DNA from: Candidatus Zhuqueibacterota bacterium
Lineage (GTDB): Bacteria; Zhuqueibacterota; Zhuqueibacteria; Residuimicrobiales; Oceaniaggregativiventaceae
NCBI GenBank assembly: GCA_014728115.1
Contig: WJME01000179.1
Location: 1 to 43,422 of the forward strand
Direction: 5' to 3'
DNA: 43,422 nt
Below the pieces are notes generated by a model. That model had not been told where the DNA came from, did not search any database, and worked only from the letters and a program-made list of their open reading frames with translations. Each line of letters opens with the position of its first letter. Position 1 is the stretch's first letter. A program made the position numbers and the translations under genes. Below are positions 25,445-34,039 of this stretch, in pieces.

Positions 25445-27181
25445 ATGCGAATGATTCGATTTCTCATTATCCTGCTCGCTCCGGCAATGGTATATTCAAA
25501 AAGTATGGAGCGACTCGATCGCGGTCTCGTCGTGGTCCCTCTCTCGCAGCACCGTTGCTATCTAGGTTGGCGCCTGCTAGAGTCGGATCCAAAAGAGATC
25601 GCGTTCAACCTCTATCGCTCCGCAGAGGGTCAGCCATGGATCAAACTCAATCAGCAGCCGGTTCTGAGCAGTACAAATCTCATAGACAGCACCGTATCGC
25701 TGGCCACAAAAAAAATATGGCAAATTCGCCCGGTCATACAGAATCATGAACAAGAACCCTGCATGGACTATTACCTGCCAGCCGGCGCTGAAATCAAACA
25801 TTATATCGACATTCCCTTGCAAGGAGCCTATGGAGCCAACAAGCTCGGCATCGGTGATCTGGACGGCGACGGAACCTATGATTATGTCATCAAGCAACCC
25901 GGGGGATCCATAGATCCGGGAAGACAACGACACAGTCCGGACACGTACAAGATCGAAGCCTATAATGGCAAGAGTGGCAAGTTCATGTGGCGATACGATC
26001 TGGGCTGGAACATCAACATGGGCATCTGGTTCTCCCCTGCCCTGGTCTATGATCTGGATGGTGATGGCAAGGCAGAAGTCGCTCTCAAGACAGCACCTTT
26101 TGCAGCAACGATGAAAGAGTCGTTTGAAAGCGACAAGGGATTTGTACTAGAGGGTCCGGAAACCTGCTCGATCCTGGATGGCGAAACCGGCAGAGAGATC
26201 ACCCGGGTGAATTGGATCGAACGGGGGGATCCAAAATCCTGGGGGGATGACAAGGGCAACCGCGTCAATCGTAATCAGATCGGGGTGGCCTATCTGGATG
26301 GTCAAACGCCAAGCCTATTGGTCATGAGAGGAACTTATACAAAGATGTTCATTACAGCCTACCGTTACAAGGGCAGAAAACTCGAGCAAGTGTGGAGCTG
26401 GAGCGGTGAAAACGAATCGCCGCCTCTGCGCGGTCAGGGAGGCCATTCTTTGCACGCTTTCGATATCGATGAGGATGGTCGCGATGAGCTCATCATCGGA
26501 TCTGCAGCCATCGATGATGATGGCAAGATCCTGTGGCGTATGGATATGGGGCATCCGGACTGGTGTTACCTGGCCGATGTCGATCCTCGTCGTCCGGGAT
26601 TAGAGCTGGCCTATGGGTTCGAAGATGCACAAGAAAAAAACGGCATTTGTCTGGCAGATCCGCAAACCGGGGAAATCATCTGGGGCCTCGATCACCCGAC
26701 CACCCATATTCATGACTGGGGGCTGGTTGCGAATATCATTGCCGAACATCCGGGCATGGAAATTTATGGCATGGAACGGGATGGCAAGACCAGCTGGCTT
26801 TTGAGCTCTACAGGGAAGATCCTGGCCAGAGACATGGACCTGGGCCGTCATGGGCCGAGATCGTTTTACTGGCTGGACAGCCCTGTCAAAGTCAGAGTTC
26901 CCTTTAGCTATCGCGATGGCGTCTTTCCGATTCTAAAGTATAAAAATCAAAAAATCGCCGAGATTCTCGGCCAACCCATCGCCATTGCGGACTGTATGGG
27001 GGACTGGCGTGAAGAAGTCATTACTGTGAGTGATGGTCATATCCGAATCTATACGAGCACGATCCCCTCAACCTCACGTCATGTTTGCCTGATGCAGGAT
27101 CCCCTGTATCGGCTGGATGTGGCCGTTCAGATGATGGGATATTTTTACCCGCCACAGTCGAGTCGTCCTGTGGATTTTTAA
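25445..27181 (+). CDS. PL11-like rhamnogalacturonan lyase
   Basis: This 578-aa protein has a signal peptide (about 1-19). An N-terminal fibronectin-like domain starts RLDRGLVVVPL and contains YLGWRLLESDP and FNLYRS, as in PL11 rhamnogalacturonan lyases (YesW/YesX). An eight-bladed-propeller-type region follows with calcium-binding turns: GDLDGDGTYDY, YDLDGDGKAEV and FDIDEDGRDEL. It should cleave the rhamnose-galacturonate backbone of pectin by beta-elimination with calcium. It directly follows the arabinofuranosidase gene. Exo or endo mode is not readable here. Confidence 0.85.
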   Translation: MRMIRFLIILLAPAMVYSKSMERLDRGLVVVPLSQHRCYLGWRLLESDPKEIAFNLYRSAEGQPWIKLNQQPVLSSTNLIDSTVSLATKKIWQIRPVIQNHEQEPCMDYYLPAGAEIKHYIDIPLQGAYGANKLGIGDLDGDGTYDYVIKQPGGSIDPGRQRHSPDTYKIEAYNGKSGKFMWRYDLGWNINMGIWFSPALVYDLDGDGKAEVALKTAPFAATMKESFESDKGFVLEGPETCSILDGETGREITRVNWIERGDPKSWGDDKGNRVNRNQIGVAYLDGQTPSLLVMRGTYTKMFITAYRYKGRKLEQVWSWSGENESPPLRGQGGHSLHAFDIDEDGRDELIIGSAAIDDDGKILWRMDMGHPDWCYLADVDPRRPGLELAYGFEDAQEKNGICLADPQTGEIIWGLDHPTTHIHDWGLVANIIAEHPGMEIYGMERDGKTSWLLSSTGKILARDMDLGRHGPRSFYWLDSPVKVRVPFSYRDGVFPILKYKNQKIAEILGQPIAIADCMGDWREEVITVSDGHIRIYTSTIPSTSRHVCLMQDPLYRLDVAVQMMGYFYPPQSSRPVDF

Positions 27182-27435
27182 AACCAGGAGCTAAAACCAA
27201 TTCCAGAAAAAGTCATCTCTCAAAGTGAATGATCCAATGATGAATAGCGTTACAACAGAATGAATACGCCGAAAAGATTTCAATACATAATTTTTCCATC
27301 AGAATATATTCTTTACGGCTTTGCGTCCTGGCGTGAGGTTTACGATGACGGGTTCTGTTTTGGATAAAGGCGGAATATTCCTGTAAAAAACCGCAGAGTT
27401 GTTTGGCAAAACCATATATCACGGAAATCAGTAAA

Positions 27436-28119
27436 ATGGAAACCACCCTCTGGCTCAATTTTTCCGTCGCCTTGTTTGCCATTATCAATCCGATCGGTAA
27501 AATGCCGGTGTGGACAGAACTGACCGGAGACGAGTCTGCGCCTGTTCGCCGAAGAATTGCTTTTTTGGTGACTGGCACGACGTTATTGATTCTTTTGCCA
27601 TTTTTGGCATTTGGCAAGCAAGTTTTGAATCTCTTTACCATTGATCTGGCCTCTTTTCAAATCGCCGGAGGGATACTGGTCTTACTGACCGCGATTTCTA
27701 TGGTACAGGGCAAGGAAACGCGGTTAAAGGACAGAAAAGATGATGGTGACAATGTCCGCCAAACAGCCAGAAATCGATTCAAGCAGATCATTGTCCCGTT
27801 GACCATTCCTATCATGGCCGGGCCCGGCACCATCACCACGGTCATGCTCTTTAGTGTCAAAGCGGAATCCCTCACCGAATACAGCGAGCTGGCGATTGTT
27901 CTTGTCGCGGCTCTTTTCTTGATCTATTTGACCTTTCTCCTGAGTATATGGATAGAAGGTCACATCGACCCGCTGGTCTTTACCGTCATCACACGAATCT
28001 TTGGCCTCTTGCTTGCAGGCATTGCCATCCAGCTCATGGTGGAGGGATTGGGCCAGGTCTTTCCCAACTGGCTGGAAGGACAGTCGACTATCGATGACGA
28101 CGTACAGTCCGGAGGTTGA
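27436..28119 (+). CDS. MarC-family integral membrane protein
   Basis: This 227-aa protein has about six hydrophobic helices and the family start LWLNFSVALFAIINPIGKMPVW and the block IVPLTIPIMAGPGTITTV, both typical of MarC/UPF0056 proteins. These are inner-membrane proteins of debated function, sometimes assigned to amino-acid transport; despite the name, they are not established antibiotic-resistance factors. The ATG at 27436 starts the first helix in the usual way, so the longer frame from 27403 is not used. The epimerase gene follows 94 bp after the stop. Confidence 0.87.
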   Translation: METTLWLNFSVALFAIINPIGKMPVWTELTGDESAPVRRRIAFLVTGTTLLILLPFLAFGKQVLNLFTIDLASFQIAGGILVLLTAISMVQGKETRLKDRKDDGDNVRQTARNRFKQIIVPLTIPIMAGPGTITTVMLFSVKAESLTEYSELAIVLVAALFLIYLTFLLSIWIEGHIDPLVFTVITRIFGLLLAGIAIQLMVEGLGQVFPNWLEGQSTIDDDVQSGG

Positions 28120-28213
28120 CACGGCGCGGAATAATCCGCTGACAATACTGAGCGCCCACCCCATTCTTGTCAACATCGAGTTTAAAATTCAAACAAAAAG
28201 TATGGAGGCACAG

Positions 28214-29578
28214 GTGCTAAAACCGGCAACTTTCCTTTTTCTTGTCTTTCTGATTAGCGGACCGTATATGTGTAAAGCGACAGAATCCGCAGAACAAGCA
28301 CTGGAACGAGAGTTTGAACATTCTTTAAACGAATTGTTACAACTCTGGTATCCCCGTATCCTGGATCACGAGCAGGGAGGGTATCTGACAAACTTTGCCT
28401 TTGACTGGACACCTTTGCCTCCACACCCCAAGGTTATTGTGTCCCAGACCCGTGGTCTGTGGACGGCCAGTAAAGCGGCAGAACGATACCCCAACGATCC
28501 ACGATATCTTTACGCTGCTCATCACGGATTTGAATACTTTGTAAACTCTCTTTGGGATCATCAGAACGGCGGATTTTATTTCACTATTCACCCTTACAAA
28601 CCAGACAATGCGATGATTGTCCCCTTTAAGCGCGCCTATGGACAGGCCTTTGCCATCTATGCGCTGAGTGCCTATGCCCGCCTCACCGGTTCCAGGGAGG
28701 CTCTCGAGCTGGCTCAAAAAACTTTTTTCTGGCTCGAAACCCATTCCCACGATGATCGATATGGCGGATACTTTGACTGGACAACACTCGAGGGGAAACC
28801 GTTTGCCGACCTGAAAGAATCACATCATCAACCTTACATTTATGAATCTGCAAAATACAAAGACTATAATTCATCCCTTCATTTACTGGAAGCATTTACC
28901 GAATTACATAAAGTATGGCCTGACCCCCTGTTAAATGAGCGCCTGGAAGAGATGTTTTTGCTTCTTCGAGAGTCGTTTGTCACAGAAAAGGGATATCTGC
29001 AATTGCATTTCCAGCGTGACTGGTCACCGGTCTCGATCCGGGATTCATCGAAAAGCTATATTGCCAAACACTGGCATCTCGACCATGTCTCTTTCGGTCA
29101 TGATATCGAAACCGCATATTTATTGCATGAGGCGGCTCTGGAACTGGGACTGGAAAATGATCCCAGGACCCGTAAAATATGCAAAAATCTGGTGGATCAC
29201 ACTCTGATGCATGGATTCGATAAAGAGTATCAAGGTATTTTTCAGGTGGGTTATTATTTTCCGGGACAGGATTCAGTGACGATTCTGAATGATGACAAAA
29301 ACTGGTGGGCGCAAGCAGAAGGGTTGAATGCGTTGTTGCTTTTTTCCCGGCTCTATCCGCACGAGTCAAAATACATAGAGGCATTCCTAAAGCTTTGGCA
29401 ATATATCAAAACTTATCTCATCGATCACGAGCACGGAGGGTGGTTTGCAAATGGCATTGACACAGATCCCGGGGCTGCCCATGCCCGCAAAGCCCAGGGC
29501 TGGAAAAGCTGCTATCACAACGGCAGGGCATTGATAAATGGCCTCGATTTGTTAAAGCACAATCATGTACCTGAATGA
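28214..29578 (+). CDS. Exported N-acylglucosamine 2-epimerase / cellobiose 2-epimerase family protein
   Basis: The protein is an (alpha/alpha)6-barrel sugar epimerase/isomerase with an N-terminal signal peptide. Family His residues are in FGHDIETAYLLHEAA and SCYHNGRAL, with the block DDKNWWAQAEGLNALLL between them. It may epimerise glucose to mannose units in disaccharides, but relatives include isomerases. A GTG at 28214 is chosen because GGAGG sits 5 bases before it; an ATG four codons upstream (28202) has no such site. A much longer frame runs upstream inside the MarC gene, but it is not used. It ends 25 bp before a convergent gene. Confidence 0.8.
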   Translation: MLKPATFLFLVFLISGPYMCKATESAEQALEREFEHSLNELLQLWYPRILDHEQGGYLTNFAFDWTPLPPHPKVIVSQTRGLWTASKAAERYPNDPRYLYAAHHGFEYFVNSLWDHQNGGFYFTIHPYKPDNAMIVPFKRAYGQAFAIYALSAYARLTGSREALELAQKTFFWLETHSHDDRYGGYFDWTTLEGKPFADLKESHHQPYIYESAKYKDYNSSLHLLEAFTELHKVWPDPLLNERLEEMFLLLRESFVTEKGYLQLHFQRDWSPVSIRDSSKSYIAKHWHLDHVSFGHDIETAYLLHEAALELGLENDPRTRKICKNLVDHTLMHGFDKEYQGIFQVGYYFPGQDSVTILNDDKNWWAQAEGLNALLLFSRLYPHESKYIEAFLKLWQYIKTYLIDHEHGGWFANGIDTDPGAAHARKAQGWKSCYHNGRALINGLDLLKHNHVPE

Positions 29579-29603
29579 AAAAAAATGCCATGTCCCCTAG
29601 AAT

Positions 29604-30824
29604 CTATCCACATCCCCCCTGGCGACGAATTTTCTTGGCCAGCTTGACCTTGGACTCGTACTGAATACCCTCGGGCAGCGCATGTTCATCCGGCTCACTG
29701 GCCGGGTGACGATCGCCAAGAGCCATGGAAAAGGTGAATCTCAAGTCGCCGGCAGAGTCATCATTGGATACCGATTTTGCGGCCTCTTTACCAAACAAGG
29801 TCAGCCAATGATTGATCCCGCCTGACAAGATATAGATATTGGGTACCTTTTGTGCTGCCAATAATTTCCAGGCCTGTGTTGCCGCTCTCTCATCATTGCT
29901 CATCAGCACCACGACCGGATTATTCTGGGGATCGAGCACTGTACGATAGATATTTCTGATTTGCTCAGGCTCGACGCGCCTTGCATCTTTGAGATGAAAT
30001 AAATTATAGTCTTTTTCCGATCGCACATCGAGCATGACCAGAGGATGAGCGGTATCATGGACGAGATGTAAAAGTTCTCCGGGATGGATCTGTACCTCCC
30101 TCTGATCGAGGAGGGGCTCTTTCGTATCAGCCATTTGCTGCCATTTCTCTTCCAATGTAGGCTGTCCTGCAAACAGAACGAGTAGCGCCAGCCCCGTTAA
30201 ACCCACAGCGCCAGCATATCTGATTTTGGGTTCACGGCTCAGGTCTTTTTTGCCAAATATTCGTTCCAGGTGTTCTCCCCCCCAGAACATAAAGAGCGCC
30301 ATCAACACAACCCCCAAAATGACCGTACCTGTGGGAAGCCCTAGCCACTCTGGCAACGTCAAACGGCCATAATAAGAGGAATTCCAAAAAGAAGCAAAAA
30401 CATCGACCGTCTCACCGAACACAAAGATACCGAACAACGTGCCGAGGGCAAAAAAGAAGCCATCGACTTTAAGGGTGGCCAGCGCCACAATGGAGGTACC
30501 GGGACAAAAGCCTCCGATAATGAATCCCACTCCCATAATCAGGCCGCCGATAATTCCAGGCCACAGATAGGTTGGATTCACCCAGACCAATTCATAATCC
30601 AGAAGAGAAAAGGCTGAAGCGAGAAAAATCAGCACCATGGCGGTGACAATGGCCGTGAACATGACTTTTAAAACGGTCAGATCCCGGAAATAAAATTGTG
30701 CGGCCAGCTTTGTCGATTTTGCAAATCCTGCCATCTCTAAAACTGCACCGAAACCAATCCCGATCAACAGATAGATAAGATAAGCCCAGGGACCAAGAGC
30801 GGTGTCTATAGGATAAGGTGCCAT
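29604..30824 (-). CDS. YeeE/YedE half-transporter fused to a degenerate rhodanese domain
   Basis: This 406-aa protein has about six hydrophobic helices (residues about 12-220) and the YeeE signature GGFCPGTSIVAL with Cys107. In thiosulfate transporters of this family conserved cysteines line the path. Residues about 240-355 form a rhodanese-like domain (MLDVRSEKDYNLFHLKDARRV) whose active-site loop reads VVVLMSNDERAA. The catalytic cysteine is replaced, with Ser309 nearest to the position, so sulfur transfer by the usual persulfide is not expected. It starts 1 bp after the other YeeE half stops and is the last gene of the operon. Confidence 0.85.
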   Translation of the reverse strand: MAPYPIDTALGPWAYLIYLLIGIGFGAVLEMAGFAKSTKLAAQFYFRDLTVLKVMFTAIVTAMVLIFLASAFSLLDYELVWVNPTYLWPGIIGGLIMGVGFIIGGFCPGTSIVALATLKVDGFFFALGTLFGIFVFGETVDVFASFWNSSYYGRLTLPEWLGLPTGTVILGVVLMALFMFWGGEHLERIFGKKDLSREPKIRYAGAVGLTGLALLVLFAGQPTLEEKWQQMADTKEPLLDQREVQIHPGELLHLVHDTAHPLVMLDVRSEKDYNLFHLKDARRVEPEQIRNIYRTVLDPQNNPVVVLMSNDERAATQAWKLLAAQKVPNIYILSGGINHWLTLFGKEAAKSVSNDDSAGDLRFTFSMALGDRHPASEPDEHALPEGIQYESKVKLAKKIRRQGGCG

Positions 30825-30825
30825 A

Positions 30826-31368
30826 TTAATTTCCTTTCTCTAACCAGGCTTTACGGACGAAAAATGCCAGGGCATAGCCTCCGGCAAATACGGCAAACAT
30901 GAATGCCCAGCTGCCGGCAGAGAGGGCCGCGCCACCCGAGAGCGCCTGACCGGATGTACAGCCACGGGCGAACCGAGCTCCATAGCCCATGACAGATCCC
31001 CCGACAAAGGCCAGCAGCCAGCGGGTCTTGTTGCTGATCTGTGGTCCTTTATTGGTTTCAATTTTTAACCGACCATTGAACCAGCCAGAGAAAAATCCTC
31101 CCAGAATCGTCCCAAGAGTCATAAACACAATCCAATGATTGAGTGGATTTTTGTCACCGCCGGCCAGTTGGATCAGATAGGGCGTTTGATCAACATGACG
31201 GGGGGCAATGGCATCCTGGACATAGACCAGTATACGATTCAGGCCACCGGATGCACCCAGTCCGTTTCCGGTGAGAAAAAAGGCCAAAAACAGTACCAAG
31301 CCCAGCAGGGCGCCAGCCAGATAGGGATGAAGATAAGGTTTTTCTTGTCTTTTTGCAAAATCAAACAT
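30826..31368 (-). CDS. YeeE/YedE-family half-transporter (N-terminal-half type)
   Basis: This 180-aa inner-membrane protein has about four or five hydrophobic segments and the YeeE motif RFARGCTSGQALSGG with Cys137. YeeE/TsuA proteins import thiosulfate through conserved cysteines. Here the transporter is split into two genes, and each half brings one cysteine motif (GCTSG here, GFCPG in the next gene). It starts 9 bases after the stop of the cytochrome gene and ends 1 base before the second half, so stoichiometric co-expression is likely. The substrate is inferred from the family and the neighbouring cytochromes. Confidence 0.87.
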   Translation of the reverse strand: MFDFAKRQEKPYLHPYLAGALLGLVLFLAFFLTGNGLGASGGLNRILVYVQDAIAPRHVDQTPYLIQLAGGDKNPLNHWIVFMTLGTILGGFFSGWFNGRLKIETNKGPQISNKTRWLLAFVGGSVMGYGARFARGCTSGQALSGGAALSAGSWAFMFAVFAGGYALAFFVRKAWLEKGN

Positions 31369-31377
31369 AATTCGTCC

Positions 31378-34035
31378 TCAATGTTTCTCGACGTTTTCCC
31401 ACCCGACAATCATGGCTTTGATGCTCGACGTGGGGGTATGTCCGGTTGTTGTCAGATAGATATGCATGATGATAAACGCTGCAAAAAACCAGGCGAGAAG
31501 TGAATGAAGCGGCACCAGAACCTGCAATCCTCCCAGTGCCTCGGCTACCTGAGGCCAGTGCTGGGCACCCCAGATAAGGATCCCGCTGATAATTTGCAAG
31601 GGCAATAGAACATTCAAAATCATCAGATAGGTGATTTTTTGCAAGGGATTGAGCTTCTTATCCGGATTTTTCTCAAAGGGATGAGGTGCATTTTTAAAAA
31701 TCCCTTTCAAGTAATAGAGCGCCTGATCGATGGCCTGATGAAAAAAACCCCGCGGTTCAGGAACAAATTTTTTGATCGCTCCACTGGCAAAATGGTAAAA
31801 CAAGGCCAAAAACGCATTGATCAAAAGAATCAATGCCAGCAGATTGTGAATCCAAACACTGGCTCCGAAAGAGATCAATCCAAAGACATCCGGTGCATGA
31901 ATGATCAGCCCTGTAAAGATGAGCCCAATGATGGCAAAGGCCTGAAGCCAATGCCACAGCCGCTCATAGACCGTATACATGTATACCCGTTTCGTTTTGC
32001 CCGTTCGCTTTTGATGATTTCGGGTTATCCTGATTCGCAGGCCTCCGTGCACTGTGATACCGAGCAAGACCAGGATCAAGACTCCGGCCCCCACGATCTG
32101 TACCCACAAGACACTATCCAGTCCCAAAATATAAAAACCGGCTTGTCGCGAATCCGGCCGAAAGTACAACTGTTGTTGTTGTTGAAACAATCTCGTCCTC
32201 CCGGCAACCGGCGAGTCTGCAACCATGTCAGGAAGAGAACCATCAGGAAAAGTGTAAGCGATGAGAAAAGAACGGTTTAAAAGCGAACTCCCATGATGAC
32301 ATGATTCGCACTCCCGGGTGACCCACTTGCCATGGGTCACATTGTGATGAATGCCATAGGGTTGAATCTCGCTTTTAATTTGCACATCTGTCAACCCCAG
32401 ATTCTCAAGCTCTTGCCGAACACTTGCCTGCTTTTCTGGCGTATCCAGGATGCATTCTCTCGCCTCGATCCTGCCATTCTGATTGCTGTCCAGGGCTTTT
32501 ACAATGGCAGGCTTGAATTCTTGATGTTCAAACATGGCTTGTTTCAGATCATATAAACGGACCGGACGAGGAGGTGAGCCATAGGTCCAGAACCATGTGG
32601 TCACAAGGTTATAGGGCGCAAAACGCACTCGTCCATCTTTTTCATGACGGGGAAGCAACACAGGTTCGTACCCGTAGATCAATTCCTCGACATCGTCTGT
32701 TTTATGATCAATGCCCCGGCATTCGGTTCTGGGCATACCATTTGGAAGCAAGACTGTCCAGTCGACGACTCGCCGGGCAGGCGAGTACAGTTTGGGAATA
32801 TGGCATGACTCACAGGTCAGGCTGTTTTGGTGACGGATTCGATAAGGAAGCCAGGAATGTGCTTTATCAAAATCATGACAAGATGCACAGCGTCGCATCG
32901 TGGCCTGAAGGTCTGGTTCGAGATCCTGAACCGAGCTCTGTCCCCTGGCAAGCTGATGGTTCGGCCGATAGAGATATGTTGAGATATCCATTCGCCGCGG
33001 GCTAAAGGATAAATGTAAAGGCCGGGTTTCAAAAGACTCGCGGTAATGGACCGGGTTATTGAGAGAATGGTGACAGTCCACACAATCGACCAAACGCTCT
33101 GCGTGCACATCCCAGGCGCGAGCCAGATCTTTTTTATTTTTCAGATTCAAGCCGCTTGCGGAAATTCGTTGAGGCGACACAATCTGGCCGGTAATAATGG
33201 TTGTCCAATGATTCGGCTGACAGGGGCCGGCAAAGAGCGGATCTTGCAATTCATCGTGCACCAGGCCATGACATTGGCCGCAATGGTCATTAGAAGGATC
33301 CTGCACTCGCACCCACTCTTTTTTCAATTTGCCTTGTTCATCAAATGCGCCGGGTTCATAGGTCCACTGATTTCCTTTGGGGATAACAAGACCACTTTTT
33401 TCCAGGGTAGCTGTATTGGCCCATGCAAACACCCCCCGGGCCAGTGCACTGCTGTAGGCATCATGATCAGGCTCTGAGAAATGGCATAAAAAACAGTTCA
33501 TCTCTGACACTCCTGATGATTGCCAGTCCCATGATACGAGACGGCCATTGTCAGGGTCGAACACCGTCGTTTCAGCGGGATGTTGTGCATCCGGCAAAGA
33601 CTGATCCTGGTCATGCCGTTGAATTTTTGCCGGGCCTCCGCCTACATGGCGGGAACCGAGTTGCTGTATCCACCCTGGAGTGGTCAAATCAGGACGTTGA
33701 GCATCATGGCTGTCAAAATCATCCACAGGGGAGAGCATTCGATAAACCAGCGGGTTCCAGCGGCCAAAGAGTCCGGGACTAATATCCCATGGACGTCCAC
33801 TGGCAGTTGAGCCGGGTGAAGTTATTTGATCCAAGCCTGCTGAACTGTGAAGGCTATGAGAGCTGATATAGTCGGTATCGTGACAATTGCCACACGTTTC
33901 CAGTGTGGAAATGGGCTTTCCGCTATCAAGGACATTTTTGCCTTGTGCATCCAGTAAAGAGAAAACCGGATGCATCTGTTGTGCATAGCCCAAAGCAAAA
34001 AATCCTGTAAAGACAATAAAGAGTACATTTCGCAT
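31378..34035 (-). CDS. Seven-heme c-type cytochrome fused to membrane cytochrome b, with EF-hand
   Basis: This 885-aa protein has a signal peptide (about 1-19) and a large periplasmic part with seven CXXCH heme sites from about residue 48 to 577: CGNCH, CFLCH, CGQCH, CVDCH, CASCH, CESCH and CESCH. An EF-hand loop DSNQNGRIEARE lies at 516-527, between hemes 6 and 7. After a membrane anchor (about 655-675) comes a cytochrome b561-like domain (about 684-885) with His residues in ERLWHWLQA, WIHNLL and MHIYLTTTGH. It likely links the quinone pool to periplasmic hemes. The ATG at 34035 is chosen for its signal peptide; the stop of the octaheme gene lies 4 bases away. Confidence 0.87.
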   Translation of the reverse strand: MRNVLFIVFTGFFALGYAQQMHPVFSLLDAQGKNVLDSGKPISTLETCGNCHDTDYISSHSLHSSAGLDQITSPGSTASGRPWDISPGLFGRWNPLVYRMLSPVDDFDSHDAQRPDLTTPGWIQQLGSRHVGGGPAKIQRHDQDQSLPDAQHPAETTVFDPDNGRLVSWDWQSSGVSEMNCFLCHFSEPDHDAYSSALARGVFAWANTATLEKSGLVIPKGNQWTYEPGAFDEQGKLKKEWVRVQDPSNDHCGQCHGLVHDELQDPLFAGPCQPNHWTTIITGQIVSPQRISASGLNLKNKKDLARAWDVHAERLVDCVDCHHSLNNPVHYRESFETRPLHLSFSPRRMDISTYLYRPNHQLARGQSSVQDLEPDLQATMRRCASCHDFDKAHSWLPYRIRHQNSLTCESCHIPKLYSPARRVVDWTVLLPNGMPRTECRGIDHKTDDVEELIYGYEPVLLPRHEKDGRVRFAPYNLVTTWFWTYGSPPRPVRLYDLKQAMFEHQEFKPAIVKALDSNQNGRIEARECILDTPEKQASVRQELENLGLTDVQIKSEIQPYGIHHNVTHGKWVTRECESCHHGSSLLNRSFLIAYTFPDGSLPDMVADSPVAGRTRLFQQQQQLYFRPDSRQAGFYILGLDSVLWVQIVGAGVLILVLLGITVHGGLRIRITRNHQKRTGKTKRVYMYTVYERLWHWLQAFAIIGLIFTGLIIHAPDVFGLISFGASVWIHNLLALILLINAFLALFYHFASGAIKKFVPEPRGFFHQAIDQALYYLKGIFKNAPHPFEKNPDKKLNPLQKITYLMILNVLLPLQIISGILIWGAQHWPQVAEALGGLQVLVPLHSLLAWFFAAFIIMHIYLTTTGHTPTSSIKAMIVGWENVEKH

Positions 34036-34039
34036 GAGT

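Noticed and set aside
27313..27341. Sequence TTTGCGTCCTGGCGTGAGG in the gap before MarC, like short dispersed repeats in other bacteria
   Set aside because: Only one copy was seen in the window, so no repeat can be claimed.
28001..28213. Long in-frame extension of the epimerase reading frame into the MarC gene
   Set aside because: The extension overlaps MarC in another frame and lacks a signal; GGAGG before GTG 28214 and the signal peptide fix the start.
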